64,000 nucleotides of DNA from NCBI RefSeq assembly GCF_014836675.1, contig NZ_JACSQK010000005.1:391422-455421 (forward strand), in the 5' to 3' direction. Positions within the stretch are counted from its first letter, which is position 1. Every line of letters starts with the position of its first letter. The position numbers and the translations under genes are program-made. Shown here in pieces: positions 32,110 to 39,606 of the stretch. Under the pieces are notes generated by a model, which saw nothing but the letters and a program-made list of their open reading frames with translations, searched no databases and had not been told where the DNA came from. Origin of the DNA: Comamonas avium (GTDB taxonomy: Bacteria; Pseudomonadota; Gammaproteobacteria; Burkholderiales; Burkholderiaceae_C).

Positions 32110-33057
32110 ATGCGCCGTTCCATTCCTTCTACCCAGGCGCTGGCCTGTTTTGAGGCCGCTGCCCGCCACGAAAGCTACACGCGTGCAGCGCAAGAGCTGG
32201 CGCTGACACAGGGGGCTGTGTCGCGCCAGGTGATTGCGCTGGAAGAGTTTGTCGGGGTGGAACTGTTTCGCCGCACCCGCCATGGCGTGGCGCTGACGCC
32301 AGCGGGCGATGCCTATGCGCGCAAGGTTCGCAGCTGGTTGCTGGGTGTGGAACGTGACACGCTGGATTTGATGGCCCACCAGGGCACGGGCGGCACTATC
32401 AAACTGGCAGCCGTGCCCACCTTTGCCACACGCTGGCTGATGCCGCGCCTGCCGCTGCTGGCCAAAACCCAGCCTGATATCACCGTGCACATCGACACGC
32501 AAACACGCCCTTTTTTGTTTGCCGATACGGGCTTTGATGCCGCGCTGTATGCAGGCACCCCCGAGCAAGTGCGCAACTGGCCAGGAATTGAGGCCATGCA
32601 CCTGATGGATGAAGATGTGGTGCCCGTGTGCAGCCCTCTCTTGCTGGACCGCGCCACGCAGCGGGCACCGGGGCGGGCATGGCAGCCGCTGCAGCCACAG
32701 GCGCTGGCAGATTTACCTTTGTTGCAGCAAAGTACGCGCCCTCAAGGCTGGGCGCAGTGGTTCCAGTCGGTAGGGGTGGATGCCCCGCGGGCCATGGATG
32801 GCCCGCGCTATGAGCTGTTTTCGATGCTGGCTGTGGCGGCCACGCATGGCATGGGGGTGGCGCTGATCCCGCCAATGCTGATTGAAGCCGAGCTGGCGCG
32901 TGGCGAGCTGGTGGTGGCCAGTGCCCAGCCTTTGCGCGGTGAGCGCAGCTATTACTTCATCACCCCCGCGCAGCAGGCACCATCGAATGTGCTGCAGGCT
33001 TTTTCAAGCTGGCTCAAAGCGATGGCGCAGCAGTGCGCAGAGGCTCAAAGCCGCTGA
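32110..33057 (+). CDS. LysR-family transcriptional regulator
   Basis: A 315-aa LysR-type regulator (GcvA-like subgroup). The N-terminal winged helix-turn-helix is seen in FEAAARHESYTRAAQELALT and GAVSRQVIALEEFVGVELFR, followed by a two-lobed effector domain with GMGVALIPPMLIEAELARGE. It is divergent from gcdH across about 225 bases and probably activates the glutaryl-CoA genes. The ATG at 32110 (MRRSIPSTQAL) is preferred over one 36 bases upstream. Its 3' end overlaps the convergent lrgB-like gene by 13 bases. Confidence 0.88.
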   Translation: MRRSIPSTQALACFEAAARHESYTRAAQELALTQGAVSRQVIALEEFVGVELFRRTRHGVALTPAGDAYARKVRSWLLGVERDTLDLMAHQGTGGTIKLAAVPTFATRWLMPRLPLLAKTQPDITVHIDTQTRPFLFADTGFDAALYAGTPEQVRNWPGIEAMHLMDEDVVPVCSPLLLDRATQRAPGRAWQPLQPQALADLPLLQQSTRPQGWAQWFQSVGVDAPRAMDGPRYELFSMLAVAATHGMGVALIPPMLIEAELARGELVVASAQPLRGERSYYFITPAQQAPSNVLQAFSSWLKAMAQQCAEAQSR

Positions 33058-33767
33058 AAAACGGCTACGCTCAGGGGCATCAGCAGTGCCGTCAGCACAC
33101 CGTTCAAGCCCATGGCCAATGCAGCAAATGCCCCGGCTGTGGGATTGATCTGAATGGCGCGTGCCGTGCCAATGGCGTGGGACGTCAGGCCTTGTGCAAA
33201 ACCCTCGACAGCGGGGTCTTTGCTGCCGATCAGGCGCAGCAGCAGGGGGGCCATCATGCAGCCGCTGATGCCAGTGACGGCGACGGCGACAGCGGCCAGC
33301 GATGGCAGGCCGCCAAAGCGCTCAGACATGGGCAGTGCAATCGGGATGGTGGCTGACTTGGGGGCCAGCGAGATGATGGTCTCCCAGCTGCCGCCCAGCG
33401 CCCAGGCAATGCCCATGGCCGAGAACAGGGCCACCACGCAGCCAATGCTCAGAGCGACACATATAGGGCGCCACAGCGCATAAATGCGCGCACGCTGTGC
33501 ATACAGCGGGATGGCCAGCGCCACGGTGGCTGGGCCAATCAAAATGCTGAGCCACTCAACGCCTTGCTTGTAAGTGGCGTAAGGGGTATCCGTGGCCAGC
33601 AACACGCAGACGATGATGATGACCGAGGGGAAAACGGGAATCAGCATCGGGTGGCATTTGTAGCGCTTGTACAGCGCCATGGTTGCCAGGTACACGGCCA
33701 TGGTCAGCACCAGCCAGGGCAGGTGGGTGACAGAGAGGCTGGCAAGCAGGTTGTCCCACTGGTTCAT
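33045..33767 (-). CDS. LrgB/CidB-family membrane protein
   Basis: A 240-aa integral membrane protein with about seven hydrophobic helices, of the LrgB/CidB/YohK family that works with a small LrgA/CidA holin-like partner in control of murein hydrolases or in transport of small organic acids. The family pattern AIPLYAQRARI, SAMGIAWALGGS, LAPKSATIPIALPMSERFGG, TGISGCMMAPLLLRLIG and GLTSHAIGTARA is clear. The ATG at 33767 overlaps the upstream stop as ATGA, so the two are co-translated. Confidence 0.92.
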   Translation of the reverse strand: MNQWDNLLASLSVTHLPWLVLTMAVYLATMALYKRYKCHPMLIPVFPSVIIIVCVLLATDTPYATYKQGVEWLSILIGPATVALAIPLYAQRARIYALWRPICVALSIGCVVALFSAMGIAWALGGSWETIISLAPKSATIPIALPMSERFGGLPSLAAVAVAVTGISGCMMAPLLLRLIGSKDPAVEGFAQGLTSHAIGTARAIQINPTAGAFAALAMGLNGVLTALLMPLSVAVFQRL

Positions 33768-34132
33768 GGTGCCTCCTGCTGTGGTTTTTCTCGGGCCAGC
33801 ATCCACTTGAAGGTGAAGGCAGTCACTAAAAAGGTGATCGCTGCGCCTGCAATGCCCGCCACCAGAAATGGCTTCCATTCGTTGGCAATGCGGTCAAAGT
33901 GCAGCATGACGCCTGCAATCGTCGGGATGAACAGCAGCATCATGTTTTGCAGCAGCATCTGCGAGGTTTGCTCCAGGGCCTGCGGCAGGCGTCCGTAGAT
34001 CAGCAAGCCGATGAGCAGCAGCAAGGCACCCAGCAAGGCACCAGGGAAGGGAAGTTGAAAAAACTGAACCATGGCCTCACCCACCAGTTGAAAGGTGAAC
34101 AAGGCCGCTAACGCATACAACATGGCAAGCAT
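33764..34132 (-). CDS. LrgA/CidA-family holin-like protein
   Basis: Small membrane protein of 122 aa with four predicted helices, partner of the downstream LrgB/CidB protein. It shows LVGEAMVQFFQLPFPGALLG and LLLIGLLIYGRLP, typical of the CidA/LrgA family, and a basic-acidic C-terminal tail. A 7-bp inverted repeat, GCATCCA...TGGATGC, covers the start codon (34127-34149) and could hide it in the mRNA or bind a regulator. An alternative start is the ATG at 34123. Confidence 0.88.
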   Translation of the reverse strand: MLAMLYALAALFTFQLVGEAMVQFFQLPFPGALLGALLLLIGLLIYGRLPQALEQTSQMLLQNMMLLFIPTIAGVMLHFDRIANEWKPFLVAGIAGAAITFLVTAFTFKWMLAREKPQQEAP

Positions 34133-34396
34133 CCATCAAAACAATGGATGCGAAGTCTAGGGGGTCTGCCAGCTTTGGCAATGCCTGTTTTGCTGCATAA
34201 GTGACTGTGCGTGTTTTTTGCTGCTGATGCTTATCAATTAAGCGCAGGCAGCTATGCTTTTCTAAGATTTGCCTGCTTTCTAGGCAGGGTAAGGTGAAGC
34301 CAGGAAAAACAATGGCTTAGAGGCTGTTGTCCCTGCAGATGATCGAGTTGTCCACAGGCTTGTTCAGTGGTTTCGTGGAAAATCTAGGGTTTGTAC

Positions 34397-34861
34397 TTAC
34401 TTCGTGCGCCGCACGTGCTGCAGGTGCTCCACGATGGAGGCTGTTACCACGCCCCAGACCTGAAGTTCTTGAAGGCCTTGCAAAACGATGGGCGAGAAGG
34501 CGGCGTTGGCAGCGTGCAATTCGCTGCGGCCATGGCGCAGGAACAGCCGCTTGACCGTGAATTCGCCATCCACCACGGCCACCACAATATGCCCGTGCTG
34601 CGGTGCAATGGCCCGGTCGACCACGATCATGCAGCCGTCCAGGATGCCCGCATCTTGCATGCTGTCGCCACTGACGCGCATGGTGAAGGTGGCGGCAGGG
34701 TGCTGTGTGATGTGCGCCATCACATCAAAAACCTGCAGGGGAAAATCTTCTGCAGGGCTGGGAAAGCCGCAGCGTACCTGCGCACCAATCAAGGGCAGCG
34801 GCGCTGGTGCCAGTGCGCAGGGCACGGGGTGGCTGGCGTGGTCAGGGCGTGTGTGATTCAT
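34397..34861 (-). CDS. umuD: UmuD-like S24 peptidase, DNA polymerase V subunit
   Basis: A 154-aa LexA/UmuD-like protein. The self-cleavage site Cys31-Gly32 in VRCGFPSPAEDF, the catalytic Ser67 in VSGDSMQDAGI and Lys104 in GEFTVKRLFL are all present, so RecA-stimulated cleavage to the active UmuD' is expected. It starts at the ATG at 34861, six bases from the umuC stop, and is therefore the second gene of the unit. This is the reverse of the usual umuD-umuC order. The promoter would be the LexA-controlled one in front of umuC. Confidence 0.92.
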   Translation of the reverse strand: MNHTRPDHASHPVPCALAPAPLPLIGAQVRCGFPSPAEDFPLQVFDVMAHITQHPAATFTMRVSGDSMQDAGILDGCMIVVDRAIAPQHGHIVVAVVDGEFTVKRLFLRHGRSELHAANAAFSPIVLQGLQELQVWGVVTASIVEHLQHVRRTK

Positions 34862-34866
34862 GGCAG

Positions 34867-36168
34867 TCAAGCCTGTGCAACTGGTAAATCTTCATAGCGC
34901 ATGGTGTACAGCGGGCTGCGCATGGCTTGCTTCATGCGCCAGCCAGTGCTGTCCTGGCCGGGCAGGCCGCAACTGGCCAGGTGAATGGTTTGCTTGCCGT
35001 AGCGCGCATTGATGGCATCTACGGCCTGCATCAAATGCGTGGATGTGCTTGGGATGTCAGCGTCGGCAAACAAATCGCTGGTTCTTGGCTGATGGGAGGG
35101 CTGCAAGCCCAGCAAGATGACACCTGCTTTGCTCAGTGGGTGCCCGGCTTGAAAAAAACTGCGCGCTGCGTGGGTCGCTGCCTGCACCAGGCTGCGTGCA
35201 TCGTTGCTTGGCTGGCGCAGCGGCACCGTCATGGCTCCGTGCCAAGGCAAACCTTGGCGAAAGGGTGAGGTGTAGGCAAACACATGTACCTGCGCTGCAA
35301 GGACATCCGCAACACGGGCTTTTTCTGCCGCACGAGATGCAAATTCACTGACGGCTTCCAGTAAAGGGGGCAGCGTATGTACGGCCTGCCCAAAACTGCG
35401 CGTGCATGCTATTTGCTGTTTGGCTGCAGGCGCGTTATCCAGTGTCAAGCAACTGATGCCTTGCAGCTCGCGCGCGGTGCGCTCCAGTACCACGCCACCC
35501 ATGCTGCGTGCCAGCGCTGAGGGGAGTTGTGCCAAATCGTATGCGGTGGTGCACCCTGCCTTTGCCAGCTGCGGGCCCATGCGCCGGCCAATTCCCCAGA
35601 TGGCGGCCACGGGAGTGTGTTGCAGCAGGGCGATTTGCTGGGAGGGTGATATTTCCTGCCAGTTGCACACCTGGGCCCAGGCTGGTGAATAGCCACCTTG
35701 CCGGCGTTCTGCCTCTTTGGCGATGTGGTTGCAAAGTTTAGCCAGGGTTTTGGTTGGCGCAATGCCTATGCAGCAGGGAATGCTCAGGCACCGCTCTATC
35801 CGCTGGCGAATGGCGCGTGCCCGTGTGGTGAGCTGGGCGATGCCTTCTAGTCCGCCAATGAAGCATTCGTCAATGGAGTAAATTTCTTGACTGGGCCCGA
35901 GCGCAGAGGCCAGACGCATCATGCGTGCGCTCATATCGCCATACAAGGAAAAATTGGCCGACAGGGCTGTGATGCTGTGTGCAGCCAGCTGTTCTTGCAG
36001 CTGGTAATAAGGCTGGCCCATCTTGACGTGGACCTTGGCCTCATTGCTGCGAGAGATGACGCAGCCATCGTTGTTGGACAGCACAACCACGCCGCGCTGC
36101 GCCAAGCGCGGGTTGAAAGCGCGCTCGCAAGAAACGTAGAAGTTATTGCCATCAATCAGTGCGAACAT
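34867..36168 (-). CDS. umuC: UmuC-like Y-family DNA polymerase V catalytic subunit
   Basis: A 433-aa error-prone polymerase for translesion synthesis. It begins MFALIDGNNFYVSCERAF with the first catalytic Asp and has the second acidic pair in EIYSIDECFIGG; the helix-hairpin-helix region is AAIWGIGRRMGPQLAKAG, and the C-terminal domain is UmuC-specific. A consensus LexA box lies 8 bases upstream of the ATG, so the unit is SOS-induced. umuD follows immediately. The protein is full length. Confidence 0.95.
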   Translation of the reverse strand: MFALIDGNNFYVSCERAFNPRLAQRGVVVLSNNDGCVISRSNEAKVHVKMGQPYYQLQEQLAAHSITALSANFSLYGDMSARMMRLASALGPSQEIYSIDECFIGGLEGIAQLTTRARAIRQRIERCLSIPCCIGIAPTKTLAKLCNHIAKEAERRQGGYSPAWAQVCNWQEISPSQQIALLQHTPVAAIWGIGRRMGPQLAKAGCTTAYDLAQLPSALARSMGGVVLERTARELQGISCLTLDNAPAAKQQIACTRSFGQAVHTLPPLLEAVSEFASRAAEKARVADVLAAQVHVFAYTSPFRQGLPWHGAMTVPLRQPSNDARSLVQAATHAARSFFQAGHPLSKAGVILLGLQPSHQPRTSDLFADADIPSTSTHLMQAVDAINARYGKQTIHLASCGLPGQDSTGWRMKQAMRSPLYTMRYEDLPVAQA

Positions 36169-36175
36169 GGGTTAA

Positions 36176-36191
36176 CTGTATATCCATACAG
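36176..36191. promoter_or_regulatory. LexA (SOS) box upstream of umuC
   Basis: CTGTATATCCATACAG matches the LexA consensus CTGT-N8-ACAG perfectly and is embedded in a longer palindrome GTTAACTGT...ACAGTTAAC. It lies 8-23 bases before the umuC ATG. Confidence 0.92.
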
Positions 36192-36356
36192 TTAACTTCG
36201 CCATGAAGCCATACAAATGGCTGCGCTTGGAAGGTGGTCTGACCCCGGTTGCAGGCGCTTGTGATGGGGCAGATATGGGCTGAAGACGGGTTTTTTCAGC
36301 CTTCAGATATCCACTTTGAGAGAGTGGATAGAAATTTTTTTGCGAAAGACAAAAAC

Positions 36357-36388
36357 AAAAAAGGCCAACGTGAGTTGACCTTTTTTGT
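36357..36388 (-). terminator. Rho-independent terminator after the tRNA genes
   Basis: Stem AAAAAAGGYCAAC with its complement around a four-base loop; the minus-strand T run follows. It is about 20 bases beyond the tRNA-fMet 3' end. Confidence 0.8.
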
Positions 36389-36406
36389 TTGAAGCCTAAG
36401 CTTGAT

Positions 36407-36483
<77 letters not shown>

Positions 36484-36530
36484 ATAATTCTGGATATGCC
36501 TTGATGACAACGCTAAACACCATTAAGGTA

Positions 36531-36615
36531 TGGTGCCCGAGGCCGGAATCGAACCGGCACGCCTTGCGGCGGCGGATTTTGAGTCCGCTGCGTCTACCAA
36601 TTCCACCACCCGGGC
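36531..36615 (-). tRNA. tRNA-Leu (CAA)
   Basis: An 85-base cloverleaf with long variable arm and encoded CCA. It starts GCCCGGGTGGTGG; the anticodon loop CTCAAAA gives anticodon CAA. It lies 47 bases upstream of tRNA-fMet on the same strand, and both share the terminator at 36357-36388. Confidence 0.93.
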
Positions 36616-36654
36616 GTCATCAGTGCATGAACGGAATTATGGCACATTTATGGA

Positions 36655-37563
36655 ATGAAAAAAGAATATTCTTCAATTGAAGCGGCAATTGGTTCAACTC
36701 CCTTGGTCGCGCTGCAGCGTATTGATGCGCTAGCGAATACAGAGCGCGGCAATGTGTTGCTGGGTAAGCTGGAAGGCAACAACCCAGCTGGCTCGGTGAA
36801 GGATCGTCCCGCGTTGTCGATGATTCAGCGCGCACAAGAGCGCGGTGAAATCAAGCCTGGCGATACCCTGATTGAAGCGACGTCTGGCAATACCGGCATT
36901 GCACTGGCCATGGCTGCGGCCATCAAGGGCTACCGCATGGTGCTGATCATGCCGGAGGACCTGTCTATTGAGCGCGCGCAGACCATGAAGGCCTATGGCG
37001 CAGAACTTATTTTGACCCCCAAGAGCGGCGGTATGGAATATGCGCGTGACCTGGCAGAGCAAATGGTGGCGCAGGGCAAGGGCGTAGTGCTGGACCAGTT
37101 TGCCAACGAAGACAATCCGCGTGCGCACTATGAAACCACAGGCCCTGAAATCTGGGAGCAAACGGGCGGTGAGATCACGCACTTTGTGAGCGCCATGGGA
37201 ACAACGGGCACGATCACGGGTGTGGCCAAGTACCTGAAGGAAAAGAACCCCAATATTCAGATCATTGGTGCGCAGCCTTCTGAAGGTTCGCGCATTCCGG
37301 GTATTCGCAAGTGGCCTGAGGAGTACTTGCCCAAGATTTACGACGCCAGTCTGGTCGATGAGCTGGTGTATGTCAGCCAGGACGATGCCGAAGACATGTG
37401 CCGTCGCATGGCGCGTGAGGAGGGTATTTTTGCGGGCATCTCGGCCGCGGGTGCTTGCTGGGTCGCGCAGGAGATTGCCAAGCGCGAGCACAATGCCACT
37501 ATCGTGTTCATTGTGTGTGACCGTGGTGATCGCTATTTGTCTACGGGCGTGTTTCCTGCCTGA
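36655..37563 (+). CDS. cysM: Cysteine synthase B
   Basis: PLP enzyme of 302 aa that makes cysteine from O-acetylserine and sulfide or thiosulfate. The PLP lysine lies in NPAGSVKDRPALSM, the phosphate loop is GTTGTITGV, and the substrate loop is EATSGNTGIALAMAA. The shorter length and RKWPEEYLP segment favour CysM over CysK. The gene begins 40 bases from the tRNA-Leu 5' end, in the opposite orientation, so the promoters are back to back. Confidence 0.93.
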   Translation: MKKEYSSIEAAIGSTPLVALQRIDALANTERGNVLLGKLEGNNPAGSVKDRPALSMIQRAQERGEIKPGDTLIEATSGNTGIALAMAAAIKGYRMVLIMPEDLSIERAQTMKAYGAELILTPKSGGMEYARDLAEQMVAQGKGVVLDQFANEDNPRAHYETTGPEIWEQTGGEITHFVSAMGTTGTITGVAKYLKEKNPNIQIIGAQPSEGSRIPGIRKWPEEYLPKIYDASLVDELVYVSQDDAEDMCRRMAREEGIFAGISAAGACWVAQEIAKREHNATIVFIVCDRGDRYLSTGVFPA

Positions 37564-37581
37564 GCGGGCGTTTCATGCCTG

Positions 37582-37611
37582 AAAGGTCGCACCGGTTGCG
37601 GCCTTTTTTTT
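37582..37611 (+). terminator. Rho-independent terminator after cysM
   Basis: Stem AAAGGTCGCA / TGCGGCCTTT (one wobble) followed by eight T, 20 bases after the cysM stop. Confidence 0.8.
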
Positions 37612-37640
37612 GCCCTTTTCTTTGTGAGAAAGCTTGCTCT

Positions 37641-38252
37641 ATGAGCCATGAGATGCGTTTTTGCCCCAATTGCGCCACACCGTTGCAGTGGATTGCCTCG
37701 CAAGAAGACAGCGGGATGAAAGATCGCCTGCGCTGCGTGGCCTGTCACTGGACGCACTGGGGCAACCCTACGCCGGTGCTGGCGGCCGTGGTGGAAAACG
37801 ACCGGGGCGAGGCATTGCTGGCGCGCAATGCGATGTGGCAGGAGGGGGTGTTCGGTCTGATTACCGGTTTTATGGAAGCCGGTGAATCCCCGGAGCAAGG
37901 TATTTGCCGCGAGGTGATGGAAGAAACCAGTTTGCGCGTGAAAGCACTGCGTATCTTGGGGTCGTGGGAATTTCTGCGCATGAATCAGGTACTGGTGGCC
38001 TACCACGTGCGTGTGGATGGGGATGTGAAACTTTCGCCTGAGCTGCTGGAGTACCAGTGGAAGACGCCACAAGAGGCCCGCTGCTGGCCTTCGGGCACCG
38101 GTTATGCCCTGGCACACTGGGTGCGCAGCAAGGGCGTGGAGCCACAGTTTGGCGCCTTCAGGCCAGGGCAGTCGCCAGAGCCAGACCCGGTCAAGTGGCC
38201 GCCCAGGCCGTGGGCAGAAGATGCCCGGTTTGTTCTGCCACCACTGTTTTGA
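37641..38252 (+). CDS. NUDIX hydrolase with N-terminal zinc ribbon
   Basis: A 203-aa protein with an N-terminal zinc ribbon (CPNC near residue 10 and CVAC near residue 37) and a NUDIX domain. The NUDIX box reads GFMEAGESPEQGICREVMEE, matching Gx5Ex7REUxEE. The zinc-ribbon form resembles NudC-like NADH pyrophosphatases but is shorter, so the substrate is open. The ATG at 37641 gives the CPNC motif at the normal place. It follows cysM after a terminator and is probably separately transcribed. Confidence 0.88.
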   Translation: MSHEMRFCPNCATPLQWIASQEDSGMKDRLRCVACHWTHWGNPTPVLAAVVENDRGEALLARNAMWQEGVFGLITGFMEAGESPEQGICREVMEETSLRVKALRILGSWEFLRMNQVLVAYHVRVDGDVKLSPELLEYQWKTPQEARCWPSGTGYALAHWVRSKGVEPQFGAFRPGQSPEPDPVKWPPRPWAEDARFVLPPLF

Positions 38253-38343
38253 ATGCCAGATGTGATCTGGGCTTTGCGTGCAAAGCTACTGCGGCAGCTG
38301 CAGCGGGTGCCTACAATGTGCGTCAGTTATAGGAAGCATTGCC

Positions 38344-38571
38344 ATGAATATCTACCGAGAAATTGACACGCGCGGTTTGAACTGCCCCCTGCCTATCTTG
38401 AAGGCCAAGAAGGCATTGGCAGACATGGTCAGCGGGCAGTTGCTCAAAGTGGTGGCCACCGATACCGGCTCACTGCGCGACTTTCAAGCGTTTGCCAAGC
38501 AAACGGGTAATGAGCTGGTGGAGCAAAGTACGGTGGGGGCCGAGTACATCCATATCCTGCGTCGCCGTTAA
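38344..38571 (+). CDS. tusA: TusA-family sulfurtransferase
   Basis: A 75-aa sulfur carrier with the CPxP motif in LNCPLPILKAKKAL (Cys about residue 14) that accepts persulfide sulfur from a cysteine desulfurase and passes it on, for example in tRNA thiolation. It is small, acidic-basic mixed, and of usual length. The ATG at 38344 follows TAGGAAGC. Proximity to cysM is functionally suggestive but they are not in one operon. Confidence 0.92.
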   Translation: MNIYREIDTRGLNCPLPILKAKKALADMVSGQLLKVVATDTGSLRDFQAFAKQTGNELVEQSTVGAEYIHILRRR

Positions 38572-38572
38572 A

Positions 38573-38640
38573 ACAATAGCTGCTAGCGTAAGAAAGGCCT
38601 GCAATTGCAGGCCTTTTATATTTGAAACGCTTACAGCATG
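38573..38640. repeat. Dispersed TAGCTG/GCGCT-type palindrome with terminator, copy 3
   Basis: AATAGCTGCTAGCGTAAG on the left and GAAACGCTTACAGCA on the right surround a perfect hairpin, AAAGGCCTGCAA/TTGCAGGCCTTT (38594-38617), which serves as a terminator for tusA and galU. Confidence 0.6.
38594..38618. terminator. Bidirectional terminator between tusA and galU
   Basis: Perfect stem AAAGGCCTGCA / TGCAGGCCTTT between two convergent genes; weak T run on the plus side. Confidence 0.75.
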
Positions 38641-38644
38641 GGCG

Positions 38645-39532
38645 TTAGATGCTCAGATTTTTGAGATAGTCGCGAAAGTGCTCCCCCACGTCAGGGTGTT
38701 GCAGGGCCAGCTCTACCGTGGCTTCCAAGAAGCCTTCTTTGCTGCCGCAGTCGTAGCGCTTGCCTTGGTACTGAAAGGCGTACACGGTTTCGTGCTTCAT
38801 CAGGCGTTCAATCGCATCGGTCAGCTGAATCTCACCACCCACCCCTTGGGGCTGGTTGCGAATTTCCTCAAAGATACGCGGCGTCAGCACATAGCGGCCT
38901 GCGACACCCATACGCGAAGGTGCTTTTTCTGGCGCGGGTTTTTCCACGATCTCGTCGATGCGCATCAGCGGGCCACCGGCTGCCTCGCCCTTGACGATGC
39001 CGTAGCGCTTGGTGTGCGACAAAGGCACTTCTTGCACGGCCAGCAGTGAGCGGCCCTGCTTTTGAAACGCCGTGGTCATCTGCGCCATCACGCCGGGGCC
39101 ACCGGCCTCACCAGTCATCAAGTCGTCGGCCAGGATGACTGCAAACGGTTCGTTGCCCACCAGCGGCTCGGCGCACAACACGGCGTGGCCCAGACCCAAA
39201 GAGCGGGGCTGGCGCACGAACAGGCAGTTCATGTCCGCCGGTGCAATGCTGCGCACCAGGTCCAGCATGGCGTGCTTGCCAGCGCGCTCCAGTTCGTTTT
39301 CCAGCTCGTAAGCCGTGTCGAAATGGTCCTCGATGGCGCGCTTGCTGCGGCCCGTCACAAAAATCATGTCGCGGATACCCGCTTCGTAGGCTTCTTCTAC
39401 GGCGTACTGGATCAGCGGCTTGTCCACCACAGGCAGCATCTCCTTGGGGGATGCTTTGGTGGCCGGTAAAAAGCGGGTGCCAAGGCCGGCCACGGGGAAT
39501 ACGGCTTTGCGCACTCGGGTTTGATTGGACAT
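38645..39532 (-). CDS. galU: UTP--glucose-1-phosphate uridylyltransferase
   Basis: GalU makes UDP-glucose, a precursor for lipopolysaccharide and other polysaccharides. The 295-aa protein begins [20 protein letters not shown] and continues [14 protein letters not shown] with the nucleotide-binding loop; [25 protein letters not shown] and [12 protein letters not shown] are typical. The ATG at 39532 is chosen over an upstream in-frame start at 39595 that would fall inside the terminator. It lies downstream of valS on the same strand with a terminator between. Confidence 0.95.
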   Translation of the reverse strand: MSNQTRVRKAVFPVAGLGTRFLPATKASPKEMLPVVDKPLIQYAVEEAYEAGIRDMIFVTGRSKRAIEDHFDTAYELENELERAGKHAMLDLVRSIAPADMNCLFVRQPRSLGLGHAVLCAEPLVGNEPFAVILADDLMTGEAGGPGVMAQMTTAFQKQGRSLLAVQEVPLSHTKRYGIVKGEAAGGPLMRIDEIVEKPAPEKAPSRMGVAGRYVLTPRIFEEIRNQPQGVGGEIQLTDAIERLMKHETVYAFQYQGKRYDCGSKEGFLEATVELALQHPDVGEHFRDYLKNLSI

Positions 39533-39557
39533 GGTCAATCCTTCTTGTTCGGGATGG

Positions 39558-39587
39558 AAAAAAGGCGCAGTTGCCTGCGCCTTTTTG
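39558..39587 (-). terminator. Rho-independent terminator after valS
   Basis: Stem AAAAAGGCGCAGG / CTGCGCCTTTTTT read on the minus strand, 20 bases after the valS stop. Confidence 0.8.
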
Positions 39588-39606
39588 TCGCTCAACTCAA
39601 AGCATA

